From the NCBI RefSeq assembly GCF_011046245.1, contig NZ_CP049241.1, positions 2,744,001 through 2,808,000 on the forward strand: DNA of 64,000 nucleotides, given 5' to 3'. Below are positions 34,671 through 43,647 of the stretch, piece after piece (position 1 is the stretch's first letter; every line of letters begins with the position of its first letter). The notes below the pieces were generated by a model that did not search any database, had not been told where the DNA came from, and saw nothing but the letters and a program-made list of their open reading frames with translations. The translations under genes and the position numbers were made by a program. This stretch comes from Allorhizobium pseudoryzae (lineage in GTDB: Bacteria > Pseudomonadota > Alphaproteobacteria > Rhizobiales > Rhizobiaceae).

Positions 34671-35201
34671 TCAGGATGGAGGTTTGCAGCCGTCCAGTCC
34701 CGTCTTCGCCAGCACGAAATCGGCGATGGCTTTTGTGTCGTCGAGGTCGAAGACGGGAAGATCGGTGCCGTGGACGCTGTGATCGGCGGCGATCGCACAG
34801 ATGTGCGGGTCGGTGGGGGCCAGCGCCTCGGTCTTGGACGCTTCGCGGCGGCGGGCTTCGATCTTGGGCACCGGCTCGCGTTTGTAGCCTTCGATCAGCA
34901 CCAGGTCGCAGGGGGCAAGGCGGGCGAGGATGTCGTCGAAGCTCGGCTCGGGTTCACCGCGCAGTTCGTGCATGATCGCAAAGCGCGTGCCGGAGACGAG
35001 CGCCACTTCGTGTGCCCCCGCCTGCCGGTGCCGATAGCTGTCGGCGCCGACCTTGTCGATGTCGAAATCGTGGTGGGCGTGCTTGATGGTCGAGACCTTG
35101 AGGCCGCGGGCCGTCAGCTCCGTGACGAGGCGGACCATCAGGCCGGTCTTGCCGGAATTCTTCCAGCCGGCAATGCCGAACACTCTCGGGGGCTGTGTCA
35201 T
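34671..35201 (-). CDS. mobB: Molybdopterin-guanine dinucleotide biosynthesis adaptor MobB
   Basis: A 176-residue P-loop GTP-binding protein. The Walker A is GIAGWKNSGKTGLM; KHAHHDFDIDKVGADSYRHR and LVLIEGYKREPVPKIE are the family segments. MobB assists MobA in attaching GMP to molybdopterin. It overlaps mobA by 4 bases and is the last gene of the four-gene minus-strand operon starting at 37961. Confidence 0.93.
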   Translation of the reverse strand: MTQPPRVFGIAGWKNSGKTGLMVRLVTELTARGLKVSTIKHAHHDFDIDKVGADSYRHRQAGAHEVALVSGTRFAIMHELRGEPEPSFDDILARLAPCDLVLIEGYKREPVPKIEARRREASKTEALAPTDPHICAIAADHSVHGTDLPVFDLDDTKAIADFVLAKTGLDGCKPPS

Positions 35202-35830
35202 CGAACCTCCGACAGGAAGGTTTCCGCGGTCGCCAGGTCGTCCGGCGTGTTGACGTTGAGGAAGGGATCGAGCGGCCCCTTGGATGTCTCGATCAGCGCG
35301 AAATCCACCAGGGTCGTGTGGTGACCTTCGAGAAAGGTTTTGACGCGCGGTTCTTCCGGGCTGTCCAAAAAGACCTGAAGCGCATCGGCGAGCGAGACCG
35401 GCCAGAGGCCGCAGACCGGATGCATGGCTTGTGCCGAGGCGGCAATCGCAATGGCATCATTGGCATGGGCGTCGTTGCTGAGTTGCTCCATCAGGTCCCG
35501 CGGCAGGAAAGGGCTGTCGATCGGCACTGTCAGCACATGCGAGGCATGCGGGTGATGGTCCGCGACATGGCGCATCGCCGTCAGGATGCCGGCAAGCGGG
35601 CCACGATGACCGGGCACCACATCGGCGATCACGGGCAGGCCGTCGGGCGCTGCAAAAGCCGCAGGCGCGTTGAGGGCGAGCGCCGAGACCTGGGGCCGCA
35701 GGCGCTCGATGACGTGATCGAGCAGCGACCGGCCCCCGAGCATCACGGTGGCCTTGTCGGTGCCCATGCGGCGCGAGAGGCCGCCGGCGAGGATCATGGC
35801 CGGCGGGTTAAGCGGTTCCTGGCCTATCAT
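35198..35830 (-). CDS. mobA: Molybdenum cofactor guanylyltransferase MobA
   Basis: A 210-residue nucleotidyltransferase that transfers GMP from GTP to molybdenum cofactor to give the bis-MGD form. AMILAGGLSRRMGTDKATV is the GTP-binding LAGGxSxRMGxDKA signature, with VPIDSPFLPRDLM and FLNVNTPDDLA as later conserved parts. The start overlaps the MFS gene by 4 bases. With moaA at 43648-44694 it accounts for part of the cofactor pathway; the remaining moa/moe genes are outside the window. Confidence 0.95.
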   Translation of the reverse strand: MIGQEPLNPPAMILAGGLSRRMGTDKATVMLGGRSLLDHVIERLRPQVSALALNAPAAFAAPDGLPVIADVVPGHRGPLAGILTAMRHVADHHPHASHVLTVPIDSPFLPRDLMEQLSNDAHANDAIAIAASAQAMHPVCGLWPVSLADALQVFLDSPEEPRVKTFLEGHHTTLVDFALIETSKGPLDPFLNVNTPDDLATAETFLSEVR

Positions 35831-37059
35831 GCGGAGGGGTCACTTTCTCTGGTGCGGCGGATCATTTCGGTAAAGACCAGCGCCAAGATAGCGGAGGCGA
35901 GCATCAGGAAAAGAACCGGCATCACGCCCGTCTCCTTCGTCAGCATCCAGCCGGCGAGAACGGAGAGGGCCGCGCCGCCGCCGACATAGAGCGCGCCGCC
36001 GAGGCCGGAGGCGGAACCGGCGAGATGCGGGCGGACGCTGACCAGGCCGGCATTGGCGCTCGGAAGCGTCACGCCGTTGCCAAGGCCGACCAGCACGAGG
36101 GGGCCGAAGAAGGCAAAGGCACTGTCGCTGCCGAGCCCCACCAGAACGAGGGCGATCAGCACCCCAAGGACCGACATGAGGTTGCCGGCCGTGATCATGG
36201 TGATCAGGCCGAAGCGGCTGGCATAGCGCCCGGAAATGAAATTGCCGAGGGTGTAGCCCACGGCTAGCAGCATGAACTGCAGGCCGAGCATGGCGGGGGT
36301 CAGGCCATAGATGACGGTGCCGATGAAGGGGGCGCCGCCGAGGAAGGCGTAGAAGATGCCGGAGGCGAAACCGCAGGTCAGCGCATAGCCCCAGAAGGCA
36401 GGCGCGCGCACCAGTTCCGGCCAGGCCCTGAACTGGGCGGTGATGCTGGCGGAGCGGTGATGGTTGGTTTCACCGAGATCGAGATAGGTGATCAGCAGGC
36501 AGGCCAGCGCATAGACGATCATGACGACGAAATTCGCCTGCCAGCCATAGGCGTCGTTCAACACGCCGCCGAGCGCCGGCGCGACCATCGGCACCAGCGA
36601 CATGCCCATGGTGACGTAACCGATCATCGATGCGGCCTCGTTGGCCGAGACCATGTCGCGGACGATGGCGCGCGACAGCACGAAGCCGGCAACGATCGCC
36701 GTCTGCAGGATGCGGCCGATCATGAACACCGTGATGTTCTGCGCCGTCAGGCAGATCAGCGATCCAATCGCCAGAAGCGCGATGCAGCCCAGCATCACCG
36801 GACGGCGCCCGAACAGATCCGACAGCGGGCCGATAAACAGCTGGAGAGCCGCGGTGCCGGCCAGATAGGCGGAGACCGCCAGCTGCATCACGGCGTAGCT
36901 CGTGCCGAAATGGGTGGCCATGCTAGCCAGCGACGGCAGGAAGATGTTCATGGTGAGCGCCGCAAGCCCTGCCACGAAGACGAGCGTGGAGATATGCGGC
37001 GGGGTGGTGCGGTCGAGGTAGAGGCTGTCGGGTTTCGTCACGGCTCTGGCCTCGCTCAC
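35827..37059 (-). CDS. Bcr/CflA-type MFS drug transporter
   Basis: A 410-residue twelve-helix transporter. AALTMNIFLPSLASMATHFG is the Bcr/CflA family first helix; GPLSDLFGRRPVMLGC is motif A, SRAIVRDMVSANEAASMIG is the motif after helix 4, and PMVAPALGGVLND is motif C of drug/H+ antiporters. Substrates of relatives include bicyclomycin and sulfonamides. It is translationally coupled to both neighbours (4-base overlaps), which ties an export function to mobAB expression. Confidence 0.9.
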   Translation of the reverse strand: MSEARAVTKPDSLYLDRTTPPHISTLVFVAGLAALTMNIFLPSLASMATHFGTSYAVMQLAVSAYLAGTAALQLFIGPLSDLFGRRPVMLGCIALLAIGSLICLTAQNITVFMIGRILQTAIVAGFVLSRAIVRDMVSANEAASMIGYVTMGMSLVPMVAPALGGVLNDAYGWQANFVVMIVYALACLLITYLDLGETNHHRSASITAQFRAWPELVRAPAFWGYALTCGFASGIFYAFLGGAPFIGTVIYGLTPAMLGLQFMLLAVGYTLGNFISGRYASRFGLITMITAGNLMSVLGVLIALVLVGLGSDSAFAFFGPLVLVGLGNGVTLPSANAGLVSVRPHLAGSASGLGGALYVGGGAALSVLAGWMLTKETGVMPVLFLMLASAILALVFTEMIRRTRESDPSA

Positions 37060-37961
37060 TGCGGCGTCCGCGGCAGGGTTTCCGCCGCGACGGTGCGGGC
37101 GCGCACCTTTTCCCGATAGAAGGCATAGAGGCCGGAGACGACGATCAGGCTGCCGCCGATCGCCATGTAGCTGTCCGGCGTTTCCCCGAAGAAATAGAAG
37201 CCGAGGCTCAGCGAAAAGATGAGGCTGGTATAGCGGAAGGGGGCAACAAAGGAGATTTCACCCGAGCGCATGGCCATGATGATCGCCAGATAGCCGGCCA
37301 GGATCAGGGCAGCGGCAAGCGCCAGATGCAGGAAGGCGGGCAGGGTGACGGGGTTCCAGCCGCCCATGACCGGGATCAGCGCGCCGCCCACCACCGTGTT
37401 GGTGAGGCCGGCAAACAGCGAAATGATCAGGGTCGGCGTGCCGCTGGTGATCCGCTTGGTGACGAGGTCGCGACCGGAGGTAAAGAACACGGCGCTGACG
37501 GCAAACAGCGAGGCGGGCACAAAGGCCTCCGGCCCCGGGCGCAGCACGATGATGACACCCAAGAAGCCGACGAGGATCGCCCCCCAGCGCCGCCAGCCGA
37601 CCTCTTCCTTGAAGAACAGCCAGGCGCCAAAGGTGACGGCGAGCGGCAGAGACAGAAGAATGGTCGCGGCGACCGCGAGATCGATATGCGCAAGGGCCGA
37701 GATATAGGTGACGGCGGCGCCGATCTCGAAGACGGAGCGCAGCAGGACCTTCGGCTGGAACATCATGCGCCACTGGTGCAGGACGCCGAAATACCTTGCC
37801 AGCACAACCAGCATGATGGTGGTGAGCGTGCCGCGGATGAACATGATCTGGCCCGTGTTCATCTCGGGCGTGACCATCTTCACGAATGCATCGTTGGTAG
37901 TAAACACACCCATGGCGAGCGTCATCATCAACGCACCGCGGGCATTCTGCGACAGGTTCAT
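37056..37961 (-). CDS. EamA/DMT family transporter
   Basis: A 301-residue ten-helix protein with two EamA repeats: the first starts GALMMTLAMGVFTTNDAFVKM, the second near residue 150 (SLFAVSAVFFTSGRD), each ending in conserved glycine/proline helices (FLGVIIVLRPG; GSLIVVSGLYAFYRE). Relatives export amino acids, nucleosides or drugs. It is the first gene of the eamA-MFS-mobA-mobB operon. Confidence 0.9.
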   Translation of the reverse strand: MNLSQNARGALMMTLAMGVFTTNDAFVKMVTPEMNTGQIMFIRGTLTTIMLVVLARYFGVLHQWRMMFQPKVLLRSVFEIGAAVTYISALAHIDLAVAATILLSLPLAVTFGAWLFFKEEVGWRRWGAILVGFLGVIIVLRPGPEAFVPASLFAVSAVFFTSGRDLVTKRITSGTPTLIISLFAGLTNTVVGGALIPVMGGWNPVTLPAFLHLALAAALILAGYLAIIMAMRSGEISFVAPFRYTSLIFSLSLGFYFFGETPDSYMAIGGSLIVVSGLYAFYREKVRARTVAAETLPRTPQ

Positions 37962-38192
37962 TTCGATTCCCTAGACCTATTTTTATGTGAGGTTTAGAGC
38001 ATAGATTGTGGAACGACCAGTTGCTTTGTCCGCGAGCGGACCAGGCGACCGGGTTGGTGGCGGCCCCGTCATCAAAGTCGTTAACCCATGTTCAACATGT
38101 TTTGGCCACTTTGAGCGGGCCCGCATGAGGTGGGGCGACGCTTGACCTGTCTCCAATGACCATGGAGCCGCCGGCATGCATGGGGAGATGCA

Positions 38193-40736
38193 ATGTCGTT
38201 CCTGGATCGTCTGCTGCAGAGCCGCCGGATCGTTACCAAGGTTCTTCTGTTCGTCGTGCCGCTGATCCTTCTGATCGCGGGCGTCGGCCTGGCCGGTTTC
38301 TACACCGCGCGGATGCTGAACGGCCACATGACGGTAACGCGCGCCACCATCGAGAACATCGGTGACTTTGAGCGGCTGCAGGCAGCCCTGCTCGGTTTCC
38401 TGGCGTCGCCCACCAATACGACCCTGAAGACGCTCACCACCGCGATCGACGCGCAGGAGGCCGGCATCAAGACGCTGGAGGAGCTCGTGGCGACGCCGGA
38501 GGACAGACAGCGCCTGGCGGTCGTCCAGCAGACTGCACCGGCGCTTCGGCAGGCCGCCGCCGGTCTCTGGGATGTGGAACGCAGCATCACCCGCACCGAG
38601 CAGGCCATGGAGGCGGGCGTGGACGAGATCCGCGTGCTCGCCGGCGCGGTCAGCAACCAGTTCGAAACCGTGCGCAAGGAAGGCGAGGGCAAGGAGAAGT
38701 TTGCCAAGGGCTCGCTCTTCGACGCCTATGTTCTGAAAAGTGTCGCGGCGCGGATCGATGCCCTTGCCGATGCGGTCAAGAATGTGAGCGAGGATGAAAC
38801 GCTGCCGCGTGCGGCCGCCACCTATCTCGTGCTGATGCAGAAGGAATTCGCCAAGGTCGAAGGCAAAGCCTCGTCCCGCGTGCTGCGCATGCTGGATGCG
38901 GTCAAGCAGCAGGTGGCCAGCATCGACGCCCTGATCAAGAGTGACAAGGCCGCGCCGGAGAAGGCCGCCGCCATCCGCGAGGTTGTCGGCACCATGGTGC
39001 CGGTGCGCGACGTGTTCCTCAAGGAGATGGACAAGAGCACCTCCGCCGCCGCCGACCGGTTTGCCAATCTGGAAGATGACCTTCAGCTGAACCGCAAGCT
39101 GCTGACGGCGCTTGGCGAGGCGTTTCGCCTGAACGACCTGTTGCAGCTTCATACGGAACGTCTGCGCACGGCGCTTTCGAGCGAGTCGCGTGAGGAATTC
39201 CTGTCCACGGTGCGGGCGCTGACGGCGGCGAGCCAGCAGGTGTCAGACCTGGGCAAGAAGAACCCGACGATGAAGGATTTTTCGCCGCAGCTTCTGCCGA
39301 TCCTCGACGACCTGACGAAGAAGTCGCAAGGCCTTCTCGATCTGTCCGCCAAGTGGAAAGCCGCTCGCAAGGTGGCCGAAGACACACTGGCGGGTGGCAT
39401 GCAGGGGCTCAAGACCTTCGTCGCGGAGGCGCAGGAGGCCGGCAAACAGGACAGCGAACGCTCCGCCAACCTTTCGGTTGCCGCGACGGTCATCGGAACG
39501 CTGCTGGCGATTGTCGGCGCGCTGATGTTGGTCGAGACGCTGCGTGCACCGCTGCGCCGCGTGACGGAGATCATGACGCGGCTTGCAAGCGGCGACCTGG
39601 AGGTGCGGATCGAGGGCCGCGACCGCGGCGACGAGATCGGCGACATGGTGCGCTCGGTCAGCGTGTTCCGCGATGCGGCACTGGAAAACGTGCGGCTGGA
39701 GCAGGAGGCGAATGCCGCCCGCGAAGCGTCCGCTGCCGAACAGGAGCAGCGGGCGAGCGAACGCGCCCGCGTTTCCAACGAGCAGCGCCAGGCGCTGTCG
39801 GCGCTCTCCGACGTGCTGCATCTCCTGGCCGACGGTGACCTGGAGCGCGAGATGAGCGACAACCTCCCGGCCGATTTCATCGAGATGGCCCGCACCTATA
39901 ACCAAGCCGTGCGGACGCTGCGTGCGACGCTTGCCGATGTGCGCGCCGTGGCTGACGACATCAACAGCGGCACCGGCAATCTCGCCGCGTCCGCCGACGA
40001 CCTGGCACGCCGCACGGAACAGCAGGCGGCGGCGCTCGAGCAATCCACCCGCGCGCTTCGCCAGCTGAGCGACCTCGTGAAATCGACCGCCGGCAGCGCC
40101 CAGCGGACCGCCCAGTCCGTCAACCAGACCGAGGCCTTTGCCAGCCAGTCCGGCCAGGTGGTGACGAGCGCGATCCAGGCCATGGGCGAGATCAGCCGGT
40201 CGTCGGAAAAGATCTCGACGATCATCAGCGTCATCGACGAAATCGCCTTCCAGACGAACCTGCTTGCGCTCAATGCCGGCGTCGAGGCGGCGCGGGCCGG
40301 CGAGGCAGGCCGTGGCTTTGCGGTCGTGGCGCAGGAGGTGCGGGAATTGGCCCAGCGCTGCGCCAATGCGGCGAAGGAGATCAAGGGCCTGATTTCCGCC
40401 AGCGCCCAGCAGGTTTCAAACGGCGTGCATCTTGTTGAACAGACGGGCACGGCTCTTACCGAAATCATCGCGCATATCGGCACCGTGCAGAAGCTCGTGT
40501 CCGACATCTCGTCGGCCACCGGCGAACAGTCTGTCGGCATCAACGAGGTCTCCCAGGCGCTGGGCGAGGTGGAGATGATCACGCAGCGCAATGCGGCGAT
40601 GGTTGAGGAGAATACCGCCGAAATCCACGGCCTGCGCGGTCGGGTGGAGGCGCTGTCCGACAAGATCGAGCACTTCAAGACCGGGCAGTCCTTTGGGGAA
40701 GGTTCTGGTTCGGCAGGGCGGTACCGCGCCGCCTGA
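38193..40736 (+). CDS. Methyl-accepting chemotaxis protein with long helical sensor
   Basis: An 847-residue chemoreceptor. Helix 1 (17-38) and helix 2 (about 428-450) bracket a periplasmic region of nearly 390 residues, unusually long and rich in alpha-helical Lys/Ala/Glu/Gln sequence. HAMP follows (RAPLRRVTEIMTRLASGDLE), a second HAMP-like segment (DLEREMSDNLPADFIEM) and then the signalling hairpin with tip [20 protein letters not shown] near 684. The C-terminus lacks a CheR-docking pentapeptide. GGGGAG precedes the ATG. Ligand unknown; the long helical sensor could be a double four-helix bundle. Confidence 0.92.
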   Translation: MSFLDRLLQSRRIVTKVLLFVVPLILLIAGVGLAGFYTARMLNGHMTVTRATIENIGDFERLQAALLGFLASPTNTTLKTLTTAIDAQEAGIKTLEELVATPEDRQRLAVVQQTAPALRQAAAGLWDVERSITRTEQAMEAGVDEIRVLAGAVSNQFETVRKEGEGKEKFAKGSLFDAYVLKSVAARIDALADAVKNVSEDETLPRAAATYLVLMQKEFAKVEGKASSRVLRMLDAVKQQVASIDALIKSDKAAPEKAAAIREVVGTMVPVRDVFLKEMDKSTSAAADRFANLEDDLQLNRKLLTALGEAFRLNDLLQLHTERLRTALSSESREEFLSTVRALTAASQQVSDLGKKNPTMKDFSPQLLPILDDLTKKSQGLLDLSAKWKAARKVAEDTLAGGMQGLKTFVAEAQEAGKQDSERSANLSVAATVIGTLLAIVGALMLVETLRAPLRRVTEIMTRLASGDLEVRIEGRDRGDEIGDMVRSVSVFRDAALENVRLEQEANAAREASAAEQEQRASERARVSNEQRQALSALSDVLHLLADGDLEREMSDNLPADFIEMARTYNQAVRTLRATLADVRAVADDINSGTGNLAASADDLARRTEQQAAALEQSTRALRQLSDLVKSTAGSAQRTAQSVNQTEAFASQSGQVVTSAIQAMGEISRSSEKISTIISVIDEIAFQTNLLALNAGVEAARAGEAGRGFAVVAQEVRELAQRCANAAKEIKGLISASAQQVSNGVHLVEQTGTALTEIIAHIGTVQKLVSDISSATGEQSVGINEVSQALGEVEMITQRNAAMVEENTAEIHGLRGRVEALSDKIEHFKTGQSFGEGSGSAGRYRAA

Positions 40737-40761
40737 TCCCCGTTGAGGGGCTGATCCTCGC

Positions 40762-40793
40762 GCCGCTCCGGTCTGACGCCGGGGCGGCTTTTC
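40762..40793 (+). terminator. Terminator after the long-sensor chemoreceptor
   Basis: GCCGCTCCGG (40762-40771) and CCGGGGCGGC (40779-40788) form a ten-pair stem with one wobble, followed by TTTT. It lies 25 bases after the stop and abuts the convergent YkgJ-like gene. Confidence 0.75.
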
Positions 40794-41241
40794 ATGTCCG
40801 GACGGCGGCTGCCGGGATCGGGCGAATCCGCTCAACCATCTCGCCGCAGAAGAGGATGAGGTAGCCGCCATCCGCCTCGACGGTCTCTGCCATGCGCGCG
40901 AGATCGGCCGCATAGGGTTCGCTCTGCCAGATGCCGCGCCGGGACGGATCGACGAGCACGGTCAACTGGGCGCCCTGCCGGTAGACGAGCATGCCGCTGC
41001 GGGAGGGTTGCCATTCGGACCGCAACTGGTCGTCGCTCACCCAGAGGCAGAGAAAATCCCGACAGGGCTGCGGACGGGTTTCGTAAGCATTGCAGCCCGT
41101 GCCGAGGCTGCAATGCGGGCAGGGCCGATCCGCCGGCTTCTGCAGCGCCTCGATGTCCGGCAGCACGCAGCAGGCCGTGCAGCCTGAGCAGCTGCGGCCC
41201 GCGATGGCGGATGGTTCTGGGGCAAAGGCGTTCCCTGTCAT
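40792..41241 (-). CDS. YkgJ family cysteine-cluster protein
   Basis: A 149-residue protein with a cysteine cluster: SCSGCTACCVLPDIEALQKP (CxxCxxCC) and later CPHCSLGTGCNAYETRPQPC followed by RDFLCLW. This is the YkgJ/UPF0153 pattern proposed to bind zinc or an iron-sulfur cluster. It is a single gene. Function unknown. Confidence 0.88.
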   Translation of the reverse strand: MTGNAFAPEPSAIAGRSCSGCTACCVLPDIEALQKPADRPCPHCSLGTGCNAYETRPQPCRDFLCLWVSDDQLRSEWQPSRSGMLVYRQGAQLTVLVDPSRRGIWQSEPYAADLARMAETVEADGGYLILFCGEMVERIRPIPAAAVRT

Positions 41242-41422
41242 GGAGATGTTCCCTAGCCCATTTGCTGCCGTCGTGCATGTCTTTTGCAGCGAGCGCCATC
41301 AGGCATCGGCGCGGTCAGCCTGGCTGCGTCTGTTGCGGCTGCCGGGGCGGGCGAGGGAACAAAAGGCCCGCCTCATGCGTAACGCCGATGGATCTTCACC
41401 TCCGACCACAGAGATTACGATC

Positions 41423-41860
41423 ATGGCGACTACCTACAACGAAACGGTTGTCCATCGCGGGCACCGTGCCTCGGCGCTTTTCGTGCCATTTCCTTTCGTC
41501 TGCTTCACGCTGGCGCTGATCACCGACATCCTGTTCTGGCGAACCGCAAACCTGATGTGGCAGAATTTTTCCGCCTGGCTTCTGTTTGCCGGCGGCGTGT
41601 TCGGCGGCCTTGCGGTTCTGACCGGCCTGTTCGACTGGCTGCGCCCGGTTTCGCGCCGGTTGATGCCGGGGATCGCCGCGAGTATCGGTTTCATCATCAT
41701 GCTGCTGATCTCCGTGGTGAACAGCCTGATCCATGCCGGAGACGGATGGACGGCCGTCGTGCCGAACGGCCTGATAGCCTCGGCCCTGACCATGCTGGTG
41801 ATGATTGTCACGCTGGTGCTCGCGGCACGCCGCCCGGTTATCTACAGGAGGGTTTCATGA
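41423..41860 (+). CDS. DUF2231 membrane protein
   Basis: A 145-residue four-helix membrane protein. HRASALFVPFPFVCFTLALITD and FSAWLLFAGGVFGGLAVLTGLFDWL are DUF2231 segments; conserved His, Asp and Trp may bind haem or metal. The start is weakly supported (GAGAT upstream). It overlaps the sorbosone-type dehydrogenase start by 4 bases. DUF2231 proteins often accompany such dehydrogenases and may pass electrons from the periplasmic enzyme into the membrane; that is inference. Confidence 0.85.
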   Translation: MATTYNETVVHRGHRASALFVPFPFVCFTLALITDILFWRTANLMWQNFSAWLLFAGGVFGGLAVLTGLFDWLRPVSRRLMPGIAASIGFIIMLLISVVNSLIHAGDGWTAVVPNGLIASALTMLVMIVTLVLAARRPVIYRRVS

Positions 41861-43431
41861 CCGATATCCGTTCGCGCTTCTGGCGCATCCTTGCCGCTGG
41901 CGTCGCCGTGACGGCGCTTCTTCCGTCTGCGGGTTGGACCCAGGACGGTCCGGTCGAGCCCGCCCAGCAGATCGGTCCCGATCCCGTGCTGCCCGAACCC
42001 AGCCAGTCGCTGCTGCCGGACCTGAAGGTGGCCGAGGTCGTGGGCTGGAAAGAGGGCGAGATGCCGACGGTCGCCGATGGCCTGACCATCAGCGCCTATG
42101 CCAAGGATCTTGCCAATCCGCGCACCGTGCACACGCTGCCCAATGGCGATGTTCTGGTGATCCAATCGCGCGCGCCGGAAGGCGAGCCCACCTCGCGGCC
42201 GAAGGATTTCATCCGCGGCTGGATCATGTCGATCGCGCATGGCGATACCGGTGGACCGAAGAAGGAGAGCAATCTCATCACGCTGCTGCGCGACACCGAT
42301 CGTAACGGAACCGTCGATGAGCGGCACGACCTGCTGACCGGGCTCAACTCGCCGTTTGGCGTCGCCTTTGCCGATGATACGCTCTACGTTGCGGCGACCG
42401 ATGCCATTCTGGCCTATCCCTACCGCCTCGGCGAAACCGAGATCACCGCCAAGCCGCGCGTGCTGACGCCGCTGCCGGGTGGGCCGATCGACCACCATTG
42501 GACGAAGGACCTGGCGCTGAGCCCCGACGGGCGGTTCCTCTACGTCTCGGTCGGCTCCAACTCCAACATCGTGGAGAACGGGCTGGAAGCGGAAAAGGGC
42601 CGTGCCGCAATCTGGCAGGTCGATCGGCAGACCGGAGCCGCCCGCGTCTATGCCTCCGGCCTGCGCAATCCGAACGGGCTGACCTTCAATCCGACGACCG
42701 GTGCCTTGTGGGCGGTGGTCAACGAGCGGGATGAACTGGGTCCCAACCTCGTGCCGGACTACATGACGTCCGTGAAGGACGGCGCCTTCTACGGTTGGCC
42801 GTGGAGCTATTACGGCCAGCACGTGGACAAGCGGGTGCATCCGCAACGGCCCGATATGGTGGAAAAGGCGATCCCGCCGGATTACGCCCTGTCCAGCCAT
42901 GTGGCGGCGCTGGGCCTCACCTTTTCCATGGGCTCGGCCCTGCCTCAGCCTTATGCCAACGGCGCCTTCATCGGCGAACACGGCAGCTGGAACCGCGACC
43001 ACTTCAACGGGTACCGGGTCACCTACGTGCCCTTCGCTGACGGCCGGCCTTCCGGAAAGACGCAGGATGTGGTGACCGGTTTCCTCGACGGGGACACGGC
43101 CCGGGGACGTCCGGTCGGCGTCGGTATCGATGGCACCGGCGCGCTGTTGGTGGCCGATGATGCCGGCAATACGGTGTGGCGGGTGGCGGCCGCCGATGGT
43201 TCGGTGACCCCATCGCCGCTTGGCACTGACCAGATGCCGACAGGCTCGACGCAGGCGGCAGGGACTGGGGCAACGGGCGCACCTGCCTTGGCGGCACCGA
43301 CGGGCGCCGCACCATCCCCTGCCGCACCGGCCGGCGGCGCGGCTGCGGGTGATGCTGCCACAGGAGGCGTCCCGGCGCAGATGCAGATCGCACCGGCGGT
43401 CGGCCTCCAGGATCCCGCACCCGGCAATTGA
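41857..43431 (+). CDS. Periplasmic sorbosone/glucose dehydrogenase-like beta-propeller
   Basis: A 524-residue protein. A signal peptide ends at about residue 28 (GWTQ). The body is a six-bladed propeller of the PQQ-dependent soluble glucose/L-sorbosone dehydrogenase family: LANPRTVHTLPNGDVLV, GLNSPFGVAFADDTLYVA, HWTKDLALSPDGRFLYVSVG, GLRNPNGLTFNPTTGALWAV, WPWSYYGQHVD and GEHGSWNRDHFNGYRV. These supply the His/Arg positions around PQQ. The last 80 residues are Ala/Pro/Gly low complexity. It oxidises a sugar or aldehyde; the real substrate is unknown. CAGGAGGG precedes the ATG. Confidence 0.88.
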   Translation: MTDIRSRFWRILAAGVAVTALLPSAGWTQDGPVEPAQQIGPDPVLPEPSQSLLPDLKVAEVVGWKEGEMPTVADGLTISAYAKDLANPRTVHTLPNGDVLVIQSRAPEGEPTSRPKDFIRGWIMSIAHGDTGGPKKESNLITLLRDTDRNGTVDERHDLLTGLNSPFGVAFADDTLYVAATDAILAYPYRLGETEITAKPRVLTPLPGGPIDHHWTKDLALSPDGRFLYVSVGSNSNIVENGLEAEKGRAAIWQVDRQTGAARVYASGLRNPNGLTFNPTTGALWAVVNERDELGPNLVPDYMTSVKDGAFYGWPWSYYGQHVDKRVHPQRPDMVEKAIPPDYALSSHVAALGLTFSMGSALPQPYANGAFIGEHGSWNRDHFNGYRVTYVPFADGRPSGKTQDVVTGFLDGDTARGRPVGVGIDGTGALLVADDAGNTVWRVAAADGSVTPSPLGTDQMPTGSTQAAGTGATGAPALAAPTGAAPSPAAPAGGAAAGDAATGGVPAQMQIAPAVGLQDPAPGN

Positions 43432-43458
43432 GGGTTTCGTGTTTGGGGGGGTGAAGCG

Positions 43459-43512
43459 GCCCCTCATCCGGCTGCCGCCACTTTCTCCCCGTTCTGACGG
43501 GGAGAAGGGGAA
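43459..43512. repeat. RIME-like intergenic mosaic repeat
   Basis: GCCCCTCATCCGGCTGCCG is followed by TTCTCCCC, GTTCTGAC, GGGGAGAA, a stem with eight-base arms. This arrangement of CCCTCATCC with a TTCTCCCC palindrome is the recurrent rhizobial intergenic mosaic element. A related copy lies at 62142-62261. Confidence 0.65.
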
Positions 43513-43555
43513 CTGGCGCACGCCTCGTTCCCACGGACCAGTGCGACAAGATTTT

Positions 43556-43609
43556 GGCCTGGACCCGACGTCAGGGTGCTATCCAGCGGCCTGACGTCGG
43601 GTCCGGGTC
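43556..43609. repeat. Long perfect hairpin between convergent genes
   Basis: GGACCCGACGTCAGG (43561-43575) is the exact reverse complement of CCTGACGTCGGGTCC (43590-43604), with 14 bases between. Pairing continues outward with two wobbles to about 20 base pairs. It lies between the converging dehydrogenase and moaA genes and could terminate both, or be a separate mobile palindromic element. There is no T run. Confidence 0.75.
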
Positions 43610-43647
43610 TGATGACGTAACGGGAGGGGTACAAGGCTGACGCGGCG

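Noticed and set aside
38080..38110. Near-palindrome ATGTTcAACAT before the long-sensor chemoreceptor
   Set aside because: Short single palindrome with no second copy or known consensus.
41842..43521. Minus-strand 559-codon frame opposite the sorbosone-type dehydrogenase
   Set aside because: Shadow of a clear propeller gene; composition is His/Arg rich without conserved motifs.
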